DNA of 64,000 nucleotides from an uncultured Aquimarina sp. (GCF_947492965.1 NZ_CANLOZ010000004.1:186001-250000), one strand, 5' to 3'; shown: positions 45,757 through 55,411, counted from the first letter of the stretch. Made by a program: numbers and translations. Notes: generated by a model not told the origin, from the letters alone.

Positions 45757-45934
45757 TTTACTTTAATTTGGCTTACGAAATTACCATTTTTACTAGAGAT
45801 TATCTCTAGGCGGCGCGTAATTAGTATAAAATTATGTAAACCTAAAAAAAAACGATGCTAAATAACGAATTTTCGATTTTTGAACAGATATTATACACAA
45901 GCTAGTTGTTTATTTAGTATTTTTAAAAGAAAAA

Positions 45935-46570
45935 ATGCTAGCACTCTTTCCTTTACAATTAGTCGTATATCCAGGAGAGCGTTTACCACTTCATATCTTC
46001 GAACAACGATATCAACAATTGATTGCAGATTGCGAAGAAGATGGAATTTCTTTTGGTGTACCCACTTTTATAGATAAAAAACTAGAATATGGTACTGAAG
46101 TAACATTACAAAAGGTAGAAAAAAGATATCCGAATGGAGCAAGTGATGTTGTTTGTACTGGTACAAGAGTTTTTAGGATTAAAAGTTTTTACCCTCAATT
46201 ACCGGGTAAGTTATATGCTGGTGGTGAGGTAGAGTATATGGAGGATAATGAAAACGGAGTAGAAGAGTTACAAGAAGAATTATTAAAGAATATTGCGATT
46301 TTATATATTGAACTTACCATAGAAAAACCTCCAATTTTTAATATTCCATTTGTAAGTTATCAAGTAGCTCATAAAGTCGGTTTGGCGCTACATCAAGAAT
46401 ATCATTTATTAAAGCTCAGAAGCGAATTTGAACGCCTTAATTATTTAATAGGACATCTTAAAGTTACAATTCCTGTTGTTAGAGAAATGAATAGAGCTAA
46501 AGAAGTCATTAAAATGAATGGGCATTTTAAGAATTTTGATCCATTGGATTTTGATGATTTTAAACTTTAA
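45935..46570 (+). CDS. LON substrate-binding domain protein
   Basis: A 211-residue protein made of the N-terminal LON (PUA-like) domain alone, without ATPase or protease domains. The diagnostic start is LFPLQLVVYPGERLPLHIFEQRYQQLI, followed by GTEVTLQKVEKRYPNGASDVVCTGTRVFRI. Such stand-alone proteins may bind peptides or unfolded chains. The C-terminal helical part is about 80 residues. It lies between lysA and sucC, in its own unit. Confidence 0.9.
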   Translation: MLALFPLQLVVYPGERLPLHIFEQRYQQLIADCEEDGISFGVPTFIDKKLEYGTEVTLQKVEKRYPNGASDVVCTGTRVFRIKSFYPQLPGKLYAGGEVEYMEDNENGVEELQEELLKNIAILYIELTIEKPPIFNIPFVSYQVAHKVGLALHQEYHLLKLRSEFERLNYLIGHLKVTIPVVREMNRAKEVIKMNGHFKNFDPLDFDDFKL

Positions 46571-46662
46571 AGAAATCTAAATTCATTTTCGAAGAATTTT
46601 CGAGGCTATTTTTTGGGATAGCATAATACCAGTTTCTATATAACTTTTTTTACTAGAAAAGA

Positions 46663-46694
46663 TTGGCACAGTATCTTCACTTTTCCTATTTTTG
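46663..46694 (+). promoter_or_regulatory. sucC promoter
   Basis: TTG (46663..46665) and TATTTTTG (46687..46694) are 21 bp apart, a clean Bacteroidota -33/-7 pair, 32 bp before the sucC ATG. Confidence 0.7.
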
Positions 46695-46726
46695 GGACTC
46701 CTATAGAAAAGGTAAAAAATAAGACT

Positions 46727-47920
46727 ATGAACTTACACGAATATCAGGGTAAAGAGATATTAAGTAGCTTTGGAGTGCGTATCCAGCGTGGTATTGTTGC
46801 ACAAAATGCTAAAGAAGCAGTAGCTGCTGCAAAACAATTAACTGCTGAAACAGGTACTGGTTGGCACGTAATAAAAGCTCAAGTACACGCTGGAGGTAGA
46901 GGAAAAGGTGGAGGTGTAAAACTTGCTAAAAATCTTCAGGAAGTAGAAGAAATAGCAGGTCAAATCATCGGAATGAACTTAATTACACCGCAAACTTCTG
47001 CAGAAGGAAAAAAAGTACATCAAGTATTGATTGCAGAAGATGTGTATTATCCAGGTGATAGTGAACCAGATGAGTTTTACATGTCTGTATTACTAAATCG
47101 TACTACAGGAAGAAATATGATTATGTATTCTACAGAAGGGGGAATGGATATCGAAACTGTTGCAGAAGAAACTCCTCATTTAATATTTACAGAAGAAATA
47201 GATCCTGCTGTTGGATTATTGCCATTTCAGGCTAGACGTGTAGCTTTTAATCTTGGATTAAGTGGTGCTGCGTTTAAGGAAATGACAAAATTTGTGATGG
47301 CTTTGTATACTGCTTATGTAAAATCAGATTCTTCATTATTCGAAATTAATCCAGTATTAAAGACGAGTGATGATAAAATCATGGCGGTAGACGCAAAAGT
47401 AACTATCGATGATAATGCTTTATATCGTCACAAGAACTACGTAGACATGCGTGACATCCGCGAAGAGAATCCAATAGAAGTAGAAGCTAACGAAGTTGGT
47501 CTAAACTACGTGGATCTAGACGGTAATGTAGGTTGTATGGTAAATGGTGCAGGACTTGCAATGGCTACTATGGATTTGATCAAGCAAGCTGGTGGAGAAC
47601 CTGCTAATTTCTTAGACGTTGGAGGTACAGCAGATGCCAAGCGTGTAGAAGAAGCTTTTAGAATTATTCTTAAAGATCCTAATGTAAAAGCAATATTGAT
47701 CAATATCTTTGGAGGAATTGTTCGTTGTGATAGAGTAGCGCAAGGTGTAGTAGACGCTTATAAAAATATGGGTGACGCAATCAACGTTCCAATTATTGTT
47801 CGTTTACAAGGAACCAATGCAGATATCGCAAAAGAATTAATAGATAATAGTGGATTGGATGTACAGAGTGCTGTATTATTCCAAGAAGCAGCTGATAAAG
47901 TTCAGGCTGTATTAGCATAA
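46727..47920 (+). CDS. sucC: Succinyl-CoA synthetase beta subunit
   Basis: A 397-residue subunit of the ADP- or GDP-forming succinate-CoA ligase in the TCA cycle. It has the ATP-grasp start MNLHEYQGKEILSSFGV, KAQVHAGGRGKGGGVKL, and the CoA-contacting GGTADAKRVEEAFRIIL with NIFGGIVRCDRVA. The alpha subunit gene sucD is not adjacent, so the pair is split in this genome. It has a good promoter and a palindromic terminator. Confidence 0.97.
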   Translation: MNLHEYQGKEILSSFGVRIQRGIVAQNAKEAVAAAKQLTAETGTGWHVIKAQVHAGGRGKGGGVKLAKNLQEVEEIAGQIIGMNLITPQTSAEGKKVHQVLIAEDVYYPGDSEPDEFYMSVLLNRTTGRNMIMYSTEGGMDIETVAEETPHLIFTEEIDPAVGLLPFQARRVAFNLGLSGAAFKEMTKFVMALYTAYVKSDSSLFEINPVLKTSDDKIMAVDAKVTIDDNALYRHKNYVDMRDIREENPIEVEANEVGLNYVDLDGNVGCMVNGAGLAMATMDLIKQAGGEPANFLDVGGTADAKRVEEAFRIILKDPNVKAILINIFGGIVRCDRVAQGVVDAYKNMGDAINVPIIVRLQGTNADIAKELIDNSGLDVQSAVLFQEAADKVQAVLA

Positions 47921-47946
47921 ATATTATACTAAATAGCTTAAATAAA

Positions 47947-47980
47947 AAGAAGCGATCCAATGCATTGGATCGCTTCTTTT
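47947..47980 (+). terminator. sucC terminator, perfect 32-bp palindrome
   Basis: Arms AAGAAGCGATCCAA and TTGGATCGCTTCTT surround TGCA, so all 32 bp are self-complementary, followed by T residues. It ends 19 bp before the next gene. Confidence 0.9.
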
Positions 47981-47996
47981 TACTTTACAAAAACCT

Positions 47997-48503
47997 ATGA
48001 ATGATGACATAAGAAATATTGTAGCTAAACTAGATATGAAACCTCATCCTGAAGGAGGATTTTATAAAGAAACATATCGTAGTGATGGAGTAATTCCAAA
48101 AAATGCTTTGGAAGATAAATTTTCTGGAGCTCGTAACTATTGTACAGGGATTTATTTCTTATTAACATCAGAGAATTTTTCCGCTTTTCACCGTATACAA
48201 CAAGATGAAATGTGGCATTTTTATGGAGGTAGTTCTCTATACGTACATGTTATTGATGCTAACGGATTATATACATGTCATGCTGTGGGAATGAATCTTG
48301 ATGAAGGAGAGGCACCTCAGTTAGTAGTTCCAGCAGGTTGTTGGTTTGCGTCTAGTGTAAAAGAAAAGAATCATTATTCTTTTGTGGGTTGTACGGTTTC
48401 ACCAGGATTTGATTTTGAAGATTTTGAATTAGCCGAAAGAAACAAATTAATACAAGAATTTCCAGCTCATAAAGAAACTATTATCAGATATACTAGAGCT
48501 TAA
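47997..48503 (+). CDS. DUF985 cupin protein
   Basis: A 168-residue cupin of the DUF985 family. It shows LDMKPHPEGGFYKETYRS, the AFHRIQQDEMWHFYGGSSLYVHVI metal-site region, and PAGCWFASSV-FVGCTVSPGFDFEDFE, which are all family hallmarks. It is probably a sugar-binding or isomerase-like cupin; the ligand is unknown. It starts 19 bp after the sucC terminator, so its promoter must overlap that hairpin or transcription must read through. Confidence 0.92.
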   Translation: MNDDIRNIVAKLDMKPHPEGGFYKETYRSDGVIPKNALEDKFSGARNYCTGIYFLLTSENFSAFHRIQQDEMWHFYGGSSLYVHVIDANGLYTCHAVGMNLDEGEAPQLVVPAGCWFASSVKEKNHYSFVGCTVSPGFDFEDFELAERNKLIQEFPAHKETIIRYTRA

Positions 48504-48683
48504 ACTTTGTCCTATCAATTTACTTAAATTAATGGTAAAGGAATGTAAAAACTATTGAAAGGCATTTTAATTATGTACTTTTAATAATTAATTTAAAAAC
48601 AAAATAGACTTTTAATACTTGTATGATTATAGAAAACCATATGTTAGGTGTTTTAAAGTCTTAAAAATATCAGAATAAAAGAT

Positions 48684-49190
48684 ATGATACCAGAAATAGA
48701 GAAATCATTAAATGATCAAGTGCGTTATGAGGCTACCGCTTCTGCTCAATATCTGTCTATGGCATGTTGGGCAGATGTAAATGGATATAATGGCATTGCG
48801 GACTTCTTTTATACGCAATCAGAAGAAGAGCGAGTACATATGACAAAATTGGTAAAGTTTATTAATGAGAGAAATGGACAAGCTGTAATTCCCGCTATAG
48901 AAAAACCAAGAGATGATTTTAAATCATTAAGAGAGTTATTCGAAATTTTTCTTGAAAGTGAAGAGTTTGTGACCGCGCAAATTAATAATGTTATCTTTCA
49001 ATGTTTAGAGCATAAGGACTATAACGTACATAATTTTATGCAATGGTATGTGGCAGAACAATTAGAGGAAGAAGCTGTAGCAAGAACTCTTCTAGATAAA
49101 TTAAAAATTATAGGAGAAGATAAGTCTGGACATTATTTGTTCGATAGAGATATCAATACTTTTCAAATTGGTGATAAGCAAGAAGAGTAG
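48684..49190 (+). CDS. ftnA: Ferritin
   Basis: A 168-residue non-heme ferritin that oxidises and stores iron as a 24-mer shell. The four-helix bundle carries ferroxidase residues in EATASAQYLSMACWAD, EEERVHMTKLVKFI and the QWYVAEQLEEE segment of the third and fourth helices. It lacks haem-ligand features of bacterioferritin. The length is typical. It stands between two hairpins, so it is probably monocistronic. Its promoter is not obvious. Confidence 0.95.
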   Translation: MIPEIEKSLNDQVRYEATASAQYLSMACWADVNGYNGIADFFYTQSEEERVHMTKLVKFINERNGQAVIPAIEKPRDDFKSLRELFEIFLESEEFVTAQINNVIFQCLEHKDYNVHNFMQWYVAEQLEEEAVARTLLDKLKIIGEDKSGHYLFDRDINTFQIGDKQEE

Positions 49191-49229
49191 TAATATTACT
49201 GATTGTTAATAACTTAATAAACAAAAATT

Positions 49230-49258
49230 AAAGATTCTTTTCCTAAGAGTCTTTTTTT
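49230..49258 (+). terminator. Ferritin terminator
   Basis: AAAGA-TCTT / AAGA-TCTTT with one mismatch, loop TTCC, and eight T after it, about 45 bp past the ferritin stop. Confidence 0.75.
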
Positions 49259-49302
49259 TATATTTTTGTACTTTATTTAGATTCAATAAAAATTAGTAAG
49301 TA

Positions 49303-49446
49303 GTGCAAAGTTCAGGAATTCCATCTTTATATTCGCCATGTGCCTCAATGAATTGTGAAGTAAGTTGTGGTGGTAAGAAGAAAAAATGTTGTAAGAAATA
49401 TAAGAAGAAGGGAAAGACAAATTGTAAAAGGTGTCCTAAGCTATAA
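49303..49446 (+). CDS. Small Cys- and Lys-rich protein
   Basis: A 47-residue reading frame from GTG 49303 (upstream in-frame stop directly before). An ATG at 49348 would leave 32 residues. The mature-looking core is CEVSCGGKKKKCCKKYKKKG-CKRCPKL. Cys is spaced C-x3-C, CC, C-x2-C, with many Lys, as in small Bacteroidota proteins I have seen but cannot name. Metal or nucleic acid binding is suggested by the composition. A hairpin with a T run at 49505..49528 follows it, supporting a real transcript. It may be a peptide rather than a structured protein. Confidence 0.6.
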   Translation: MQSSGIPSLYSPCASMNCEVSCGGKKKKCCKKYKKKGKTNCKRCPKL

Positions 49447-49504
49447 CAGATAGTAATACGGAACAATAATCGCTACAAATACAAAAACACATTAGTATTA
49501 ATAA

Positions 49505-49528
49505 GCACGCTATTTGCGTGTTTTTTTG
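49505..49528 (+). terminator. Terminator after the Cys-rich gene
   Basis: A short GCACGC/GCGTG stem with a TATTT loop followed by eight T, about 60 bp beyond the Cys-rich reading frame. Confidence 0.7.
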
Positions 49529-49702
49529 TATTATGAATTTTAAAAAGAAAGTTGTTCTTTTCATTATTTCTAGGAGGCGTATTTCTTTAATCTTTAAGAA
49601 TCGTTAAAAATTGAATTTAAAGGAATAGTTTTTAGTAATCTTTTTTAGATTTGTATAGCTCCCAATCTATAGAACTTAATACTATATTTAATAAAGATAT
49701 TC

Positions 49703-50467
49703 ATGATCAAGTATTTAGTTTTATTAGGTTTGTTTTTTTCGATATCAATAAACGGACAAGAAAGTCAGTTTAGTAAATTGATCGAAAGTTTTTCAGAACC
49801 TCAAAAGAATATTCCCCAAGATTTAGCTTTACAATATTTCGATTTCAAACCTACAGAGAGAGCAAGTAATCTCTTAACTGGAAATGTGGTTGTACGCACA
49901 AAATCATATATTATTGTATCTACAGTTTTAAAATGTAATATAGGAACCAATTGTGAACAATCATCTTTAACATCATTTACTCCAGAAGGAAAGCGTATAG
50001 CTACCATTGCTTATGAAAGAGCTGTTGCTGACTGTTCTTTCAATGACGCTAGAATTTCTGTTTTTGTATCAGATGACTTATTAGTATTTAAAGAAACAAG
50101 AGAAAAGTTGGATTGTATCGGAGATGGAAAACAAGTTGGTCTCAAAGAGTGGTTAGAGTTTCAACCTATAAAAAAAGATGGTAGCTTTTCAAAGCCTTAT
50201 ACAGACATTAAGGCAATTGAAAGAGAGAATTACATATTTTCGCATCGCATATTTAAAAAAGAAGAGCTTGATTTTAAAACAGAAGAAGAATTAGCGATTA
50301 TTAAAAACGAGATTTTTGCATCTCATGGATACATGTTTACCAAGAAGAAATGGCAAGACTATTTTGAGTCTAAATCTTGGTATATGCCTACAAATAAAGA
50401 CGCAGCTGATAAACTTACCGACATAGAAAAAAGTAATGTAGCACTTATTTTAAGTATTAAACAATGA
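49703..50467 (+). CDS. Secreted YARHG-domain protein
   Basis: A 254-residue protein with a signal peptide ending SINGQ. The C-terminal YARHG-type domain (about 210-245) reads IIKNEIFASHGYMFTKKKWQDYFESKSWYMPT, a variant with Ser for Arg in the motif. The domain is found in extracellular and surface proteins and is thought to bind a ligand. The N-terminal part is unassigned, with two close Cys (KCNIGTNCE). Its stop overlaps the start of the next gene by 4 bp (ATGA), implying coupled translation of the pair. Confidence 0.88.
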   Translation: MIKYLVLLGLFFSISINGQESQFSKLIESFSEPQKNIPQDLALQYFDFKPTERASNLLTGNVVVRTKSYIIVSTVLKCNIGTNCEQSSLTSFTPEGKRIATIAYERAVADCSFNDARISVFVSDDLLVFKETREKLDCIGDGKQVGLKEWLEFQPIKKDGSFSKPYTDIKAIERENYIFSHRIFKKEELDFKTEEELAIIKNEIFASHGYMFTKKKWQDYFESKSWYMPTNKDAADKLTDIEKSNVALILSIKQ

Positions 50468-51228
50468 GGATTACAAGTATTATTGTATGCTTATTAATGT
50501 CTGTTATATGTTATGGTCAGACCAAAACCATTCATGTATTTGTAGCTTTGTGTGATAATGCTAATCAGGGTATTGTGCCAGTTCCAGAACGTATAGGAAA
50601 TGGACAGGACCCTAAAAATAATTTATATTGGGGAGCGGGTTATGGTGTTAAGACTTTTTTTAAAGTAAAAACCAAGGATTGGACATTAATTAGAAAAATA
50701 ACAGCTAAGGATGCTAATATTTTAGAAAGATTATTATTCAAGCATGCTACAAAAGATGTCTATTTATTAGCGGATGCCTATGATGGTGCGAAAATAAAAA
50801 CTACTATAGAAGATTTTCTAAAATCATCAAACGGCCAATTGCCATTAGAAATAGAAGAGAATAGTCGTACCTTACATTTTGGAGGAAATGCTGATCTTTT
50901 AGCATATGTCGGTCACGATGGCTTAATGGATTTTGATGTTTCAATCAATTATGAAAATTCATCTAGTAGTAGTAAAAAAGATGTAATCATCCTTGCCTGT
51001 TTTAGCAAGCCTTATTTTTCTCCTGAGATTAAAAAGGCAAAAGCAAATCCTATTTTGTGGACTACTCATTTAATGGCTCCCGAAGCATATACTCTAAAAG
51101 CTGCTATCGATGGATGGATTCTCAATGAATCTGGTAAGCAAATAGATGAACGAGCAGCGCAATCCTATCATAAATATCAGAAATGTGGTATACGAGGAGC
51201 GAGAAATTTGTTTACCACTGGTTTTTGA
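50464..51228 (+). CDS. Secreted protein with caspase-like (clan CD) His-Cys layout
   Basis: A 254-residue protein with a signal peptide (MRITSIIVCLLMSVICYGQ). I do not recognise a named family. The order of elements fits a caspase/gingipain/C13 fold: a strand IHVFVALCDN, then VYLLADAYDGAKIKTTIEDFL, a strand ending in His (LLAYVGHDG, His151), a strand ending in Cys (VIILACFSKPYF, Cys179), and a last strand PILWTTHLMAPE. In clan CD the catalytic His follows the third strand and Cys the fourth. It is translationally coupled to the YARHG gene. Protease activity is an inference, not shown. Confidence 0.75.
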   Translation: MRITSIIVCLLMSVICYGQTKTIHVFVALCDNANQGIVPVPERIGNGQDPKNNLYWGAGYGVKTFFKVKTKDWTLIRKITAKDANILERLLFKHATKDVYLLADAYDGAKIKTTIEDFLKSSNGQLPLEIEENSRTLHFGGNADLLAYVGHDGLMDFDVSINYENSSSSSKKDVIILACFSKPYFSPEIKKAKANPILWTTHLMAPEAYTLKAAIDGWILNESGKQIDERAAQSYHKYQKCGIRGARNLFTTGF

Positions 51229-51415
51229 TTTTGTATTCCACTAGAAACCATTTTTTTAGATTCCCTTTTTTCAGGGAGTAATTGGATCCTATTTTACTAT
51301 ATTTTTGATTAAAACCTAATAGTAGATGGATCATGTTTTTATGATTCCTCTTTTTTTTACCTATATTTCTATAATGAATATTGTTATTCAATACTCATTT
51401 TATATCTAAACAACA

Positions 51416-53728
51416 ATGGCTGATAATCAAAAGTATATAAATGAATTGCTTCAGAAGCTAGCGATACTGTCCAGAAAGCAGGAAGAATTTCGAAGAGAAA
51501 TACTGAATCTTAAACAGGAAATTCTAGATCTTAAAAATGCTGAAGACCAAGCAAAACAAATAGTTACATCCGATAGCAAAAACTTAAGTCAAGTACAACC
51601 GTTAGAAAGTCGACCTCAAAATATTTCTGAAAGTATAAAGGAAAAAAAGCCAGTACCTTTATCAGCACCACAACCTAAAAGTGTACTAAATCCGATTAGT
51701 AAACCTAAAGAAAAATCAAATTGGGAAAAATTTGTGGGAGAAAATCTCATTAGTAAGATCGGAGTTATTATTCTTATCATAGGTGTGGCTATAGGAGGCA
51801 AATATTCTATAGAGAATGATCTTATCAGTCCGCTTACACGAATTATATTAGGGTATTGTACAGGTATAGCTTTGATCGCTATTGGAATGAAACTCAAAAG
51901 AAAGTATGAAAACTTTAGTGCTGTTTTAGTAAGTGGTGCTATGACAATACTGTATTTCATAACGTTTTTGGCTTATAGTCTATATGATCTTATTCCACAA
52001 TTGTTTGCGTTTGCCCTAATGGTATTATTCACAATTTTTACAGTATTCGCAGCTATACAATATAACAGACAAGTAATCGCCCATATTGGTTTGGTTGGTG
52101 CCTATGCAGTACCTTTTTTGCTAAGTGATGGATCAGGAAGGGTTGCCATTCTATTTAGTTATGTGACTATTATCAATATTGGAATCTTAATACTTTCTTT
52201 TAAAAAATATTGGAAGTCCCTTTATTATTCTTCCTTTTTACTTACTTGGTTGATATATTTTAGCTGGTATGCAGTGAAGTATGAAACCAGCATTCATTTC
52301 GCATTAGCGTTTACATTCTTATTCGTATTTTTTATCATCTTCTATCTCATATTCCTTTTGTATAAATTGAATAGAAAAGAAAAATTCGGTACTACAGATG
52401 TATTACTACAATTGGCTAACGCCTTTATTTTTTATGGAATAGGTTGTTCCATACTGAGTGATCATGAGGTTGGTAAAGAGTTATTAGGATTGTTTACGAT
52501 TGGAAATGCGCTTATACATTTTGTAGTGAGTGTGATGATCTACAGATTAAAATTAGCAGATCGAAATCTGTTTTATTTTGTTTCTGGTTTAGTATTGGTT
52601 TTCATTAGTATCGCTTTTCCTGTACAGTTAGATGGAAATTGGGTGACTTTATTATGGGCAACTGAAGCGGTATTGCTTTTCTGGATAGGTAGAACTAAAA
52701 AAGTGCCGGTTTATGAAAAATTAGCATATCCTGTTATTGCTCTTACTTTTTTTAGTTTGTTACAAGATTGGTGGAGGTATTATGCAGAATATTCATACTA
52801 TAATACTGAAATTATAACTACACCTATTTTTAATATTTCTGTACTTACATCTTTATTGTGTGCAGCTTCTTTTGGGTACATACTTTTTCTGCATCGTAAT
52901 GATTCATATCCTTTTCCATGGTTAAAATATAAAACTTGGTATCAGTTGATTTCTCTATGGGTTTCTGCAATGTTTTTATTTGTTGTGTATATGACATTTT
53001 TCCTAGAGATTATAGATTATTACGAGACTTTAGCATACGATAAACAAGATTTCATGGGAGTTTGGCTTATAAACTATACGCTAGCTTTTCTTTCTATCAT
53101 ATCATTTCTAAATATCACAAAGCTTAAAAACATGATCTTTGGTTACATTAATATTGCGCTTAACTTGTTTGCACTATTAATGTTTCTTACTTCTGGATTA
53201 TACCTGCTTAGTGAACTAAGGGATGTTTATCTGGATCCATCATTGCTGGAATCTGGAGAAGCGAGTTCGTTTAATATAGGAATTCGTTATATCTCATTAG
53301 TTTTCTGTGCCATACTAATGTGGGCTTTATATACATACGCTAGACAACGGTTCTTAAATACGTCATTGATAGTTTTGATAGATGTTGTTCTACAAATCAC
53401 GATCATTTGGATTTTGAGTAGCGAACTAATTCATTGGTTAGATATAGCTGGATATACATCTTCTGATAAGTTAGGATTAAGTATACTTTGGGGGATATAC
53501 TCTTTATTCCTTATAGTTATGGGGTTCTGGAAGAAAATAAAGCATATGCGTGTAATGGCATTTATATTATTCGGAATCACTCTTGTTAAACTATTCTTAT
53601 ACGATATCGCACATCTAAATACGATTTCTAAAACGATTGTCTTTGTATCCTTAGGGATTCTGTTGTTGATCATTTCTTTCTTATACAATAAATACAAACA
53701 TATAATTACTGATGAGGTTAAAGATTAG
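51416..53728 (+). CDS. DUF2339 multi-pass membrane protein
   Basis: A 770-residue protein with an N-terminal coiled coil (about 4-45) and a proline-rich linker, then roughly 20 hydrophobic segments starting LISKIGVIILIIGVAIGGKY. This is the DUF2339 architecture, an inner-membrane protein of unknown function, in which the repeated short helices LLWATEAVLLFWIG are typical. The stop overlaps the following DUF3999 gene by 17 bp, and the two occur together in many genomes. It probably forms a membrane complex with DUF3999. Confidence 0.92.
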   Translation: MADNQKYINELLQKLAILSRKQEEFRREILNLKQEILDLKNAEDQAKQIVTSDSKNLSQVQPLESRPQNISESIKEKKPVPLSAPQPKSVLNPISKPKEKSNWEKFVGENLISKIGVIILIIGVAIGGKYSIENDLISPLTRIILGYCTGIALIAIGMKLKRKYENFSAVLVSGAMTILYFITFLAYSLYDLIPQLFAFALMVLFTIFTVFAAIQYNRQVIAHIGLVGAYAVPFLLSDGSGRVAILFSYVTIINIGILILSFKKYWKSLYYSSFLLTWLIYFSWYAVKYETSIHFALAFTFLFVFFIIFYLIFLLYKLNRKEKFGTTDVLLQLANAFIFYGIGCSILSDHEVGKELLGLFTIGNALIHFVVSVMIYRLKLADRNLFYFVSGLVLVFISIAFPVQLDGNWVTLLWATEAVLLFWIGRTKKVPVYEKLAYPVIALTFFSLLQDWWRYYAEYSYYNTEIITTPIFNISVLTSLLCAASFGYILFLHRNDSYPFPWLKYKTWYQLISLWVSAMFLFVVYMTFFLEIIDYYETLAYDKQDFMGVWLINYTLAFLSIISFLNITKLKNMIFGYINIALNLFALLMFLTSGLYLLSELRDVYLDPSLLESGEASSFNIGIRYISLVFCAILMWALYTYARQRFLNTSLIVLIDVVLQITIIWILSSELIHWLDIAGYTSSDKLGLSILWGIYSLFLIVMGFWKKIKHMRVMAFILFGITLVKLFLYDIAHLNTISKTIVFVSLGILLLIISFLYNKYKHIITDEVKD

Positions 53729-54944
53729 TTTAGTTCTAGGTATATTGGTTTTCTCCTGTGTTCAACTTTATGCGCAGATAGGTAAGTATAACTATAAACG
53801 AGAGTTGTTAGGAGTTTCTGAGGATTGGCATTCCGTTATGATACAAGATGAAATGTATGCTAATCTTTCTTCGAACCTTTCTGATATTAGAATTTATGGT
53901 ATTACCGCTTCAAAAGATACTATTGAAGCTCCTTATATCTTGAAGAAGAATGAACCTAAAACTATTCATAAGAAAGTTGATTTTGAAATATTAAATACGG
54001 CTAGAACTGTCAATGGAACTTTTGTTACTTATAAAGTGCCAATAGATCAGATGATTAACCAGATACGTTTAGATTTTGATCAAACTAATTTTGATACAAG
54101 ATTATCGGTTGAAGGAAGTCAAGATTTAAAGTCGTGGTTTACTATAACAGATGATTATCGTGTTTTATCAATAAACAATGAATTAACTTCTTATAGTTTT
54201 ACCACTGTAAAGTTCTCGAATTCAAAATACCAATACTATAGGATATTGGTTAAAGGAGATGATGTTCCTAAAATTGCCGGTGCTCAGATAAATTTTAAAG
54301 AAACAAAGACGGGTGATTACAATGTGTACAGAAATAAGTCTTTAGAAATAAAAGAGGAGAAAGAAAATAAAACAACGGTAATTGATATTGCGCTAGACAC
54401 TCCAGTACCTGTAAATAAGGTGAAAATAAAAGTGAATAATACTTTTGACTACTACAGACCTGTTAGACTGGAATATATTTCTGATAGCACAAAAATTGAA
54501 AATGGTTGGAGATATCGTTACGGCAAGTTAACTTCTGGAGTAATTAACTCCATAGAAGAAAACGAATTTGATTTTAGAAGTGAGATTGGACAGCGATTAC
54601 GAATTACAATCAGTAATTATGATAATCAACCTTTGGATATTCAAGCTGTCGAGATATTGGGAGTAAGTCATGAATTAATTGCTAGATTTACTACTCCAGC
54701 AACATACTATCTTACTTATGGAAATAAATCTTCCAATATACCATCCTATGATCTCAAGTATATGACCGAAAAAATTCCTATTGATTTAAAAAGTTTAGGC
54801 TTAGGTGAAGAAAAAAGTATTCCAAAAATATCTGAAAAGAAGGTGGAGCCTCTCTTTACAAATAAGGCTTGGCTTTGGGGAATTATGTTGGTAATTATTC
54901 TCATATTAGGTAGTTTCACACTAATGATGATGAAAAAGAAGTAA
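53712..54944 (+). CDS. DUF3999 exported protein
   Basis: A 410-residue protein with an N-terminal signal (LGILVFSCVQLYAQ) and a C-terminal membrane helix (about 386-406, AWLWGIMLVIILILGSFTL) followed by a basic tail, so mostly periplasmic. It has a beta-rich body with a discoidin-like RLSVEGSQDLKSWFTITDDYRV segment. It matches DUF3999, the common partner of DUF2339, and overlaps that gene by 17 bp, so the two are cotranslated. The joint function is unknown. Confidence 0.9.
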   Translation: MRLKISLVLGILVFSCVQLYAQIGKYNYKRELLGVSEDWHSVMIQDEMYANLSSNLSDIRIYGITASKDTIEAPYILKKNEPKTIHKKVDFEILNTARTVNGTFVTYKVPIDQMINQIRLDFDQTNFDTRLSVEGSQDLKSWFTITDDYRVLSINNELTSYSFTTVKFSNSKYQYYRILVKGDDVPKIAGAQINFKETKTGDYNVYRNKSLEIKEEKENKTTVIDIALDTPVPVNKVKIKVNNTFDYYRPVRLEYISDSTKIENGWRYRYGKLTSGVINSIEENEFDFRSEIGQRLRITISNYDNQPLDIQAVEILGVSHELIARFTTPATYYLTYGNKSSNIPSYDLKYMTEKIPIDLKSLGLGEEKSIPKISEKKVEPLFTNKAWLWGIMLVIILILGSFTLMMMKKK

Positions 54945-55063
54945 AGGATTTTAGTAGCGGTTAAGGGAAGTTTTCAAAAAAATATATTTTTTTTTGAAAA
55001 AAATGTCCAAATACTTCTAATCATTTCGTCATAGCACCATATAAACCATAAATAAATAAAATT

Positions 55064-55411
55064 ATGAAACAATTTGTGTTCCTTTTTAAAGGTGGAGATG
55101 AAGTTTGGGATTCCAAAACTGAAGAAGAACAAAATGCCCATATGGGCGAATGGATGGAGTGGATCGGAAAAATTTCTGAACAAGAAAAATATGCTGGAGG
55201 AGAGCGTTTATATCCTGCAGTAAAAACCATTCATCCAGGAGGTACTAAAGTAACTGATAGATTTCTTGTGGAAGCCAAAGAAATAATAGGAGGTTATATT
55301 GTAGTAAAGGCTGAATCGATGGAAGAAGCAACCGAAATGGCAAAAGGTTGTCCTGGGTTACAATGGGAATCCTCGGTAGAAGTAAGAGAAGTTTGGCCAG
55401 ACGAAGCTTAA
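55064..55411 (+). CDS. YCII-like (DGPF) protein 1
   Basis: A 115-residue protein of the YCII-related DGPF family: MKQFVFLFKGG, then MGEWMEWIGKISEQEKYAGGERL, VTDRFLVEAKEIIGGYIVVKAESMEEATEMAKGCP and VEVREV. It resembles its neighbour 55515..55859 closely, a tandem duplicate pair ahead of an ECF42-like sigma factor. Proteins of this type are regular members of ECF42 operons and are suspected, but not proven, to be involved in sigma regulation. Confidence 0.93.
   Translation: MKQFVFLFKGGDEVWDSKTEEEQNAHMGEWMEWIGKISEQEKYAGGERLYPAVKTIHPGGTKVTDRFLVEAKEIIGGYIVVKAESMEEATEMAKGCPGLQWESSVEVREVWPDEA

Noticed and set aside
54974..55010. A/T-rich mirror-like stretch between DUF3999 and the first YCII gene
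   Set aside because: It is simple low-complexity poly-A and poly-T sequence, with no stem, repeat unit or reading frame.
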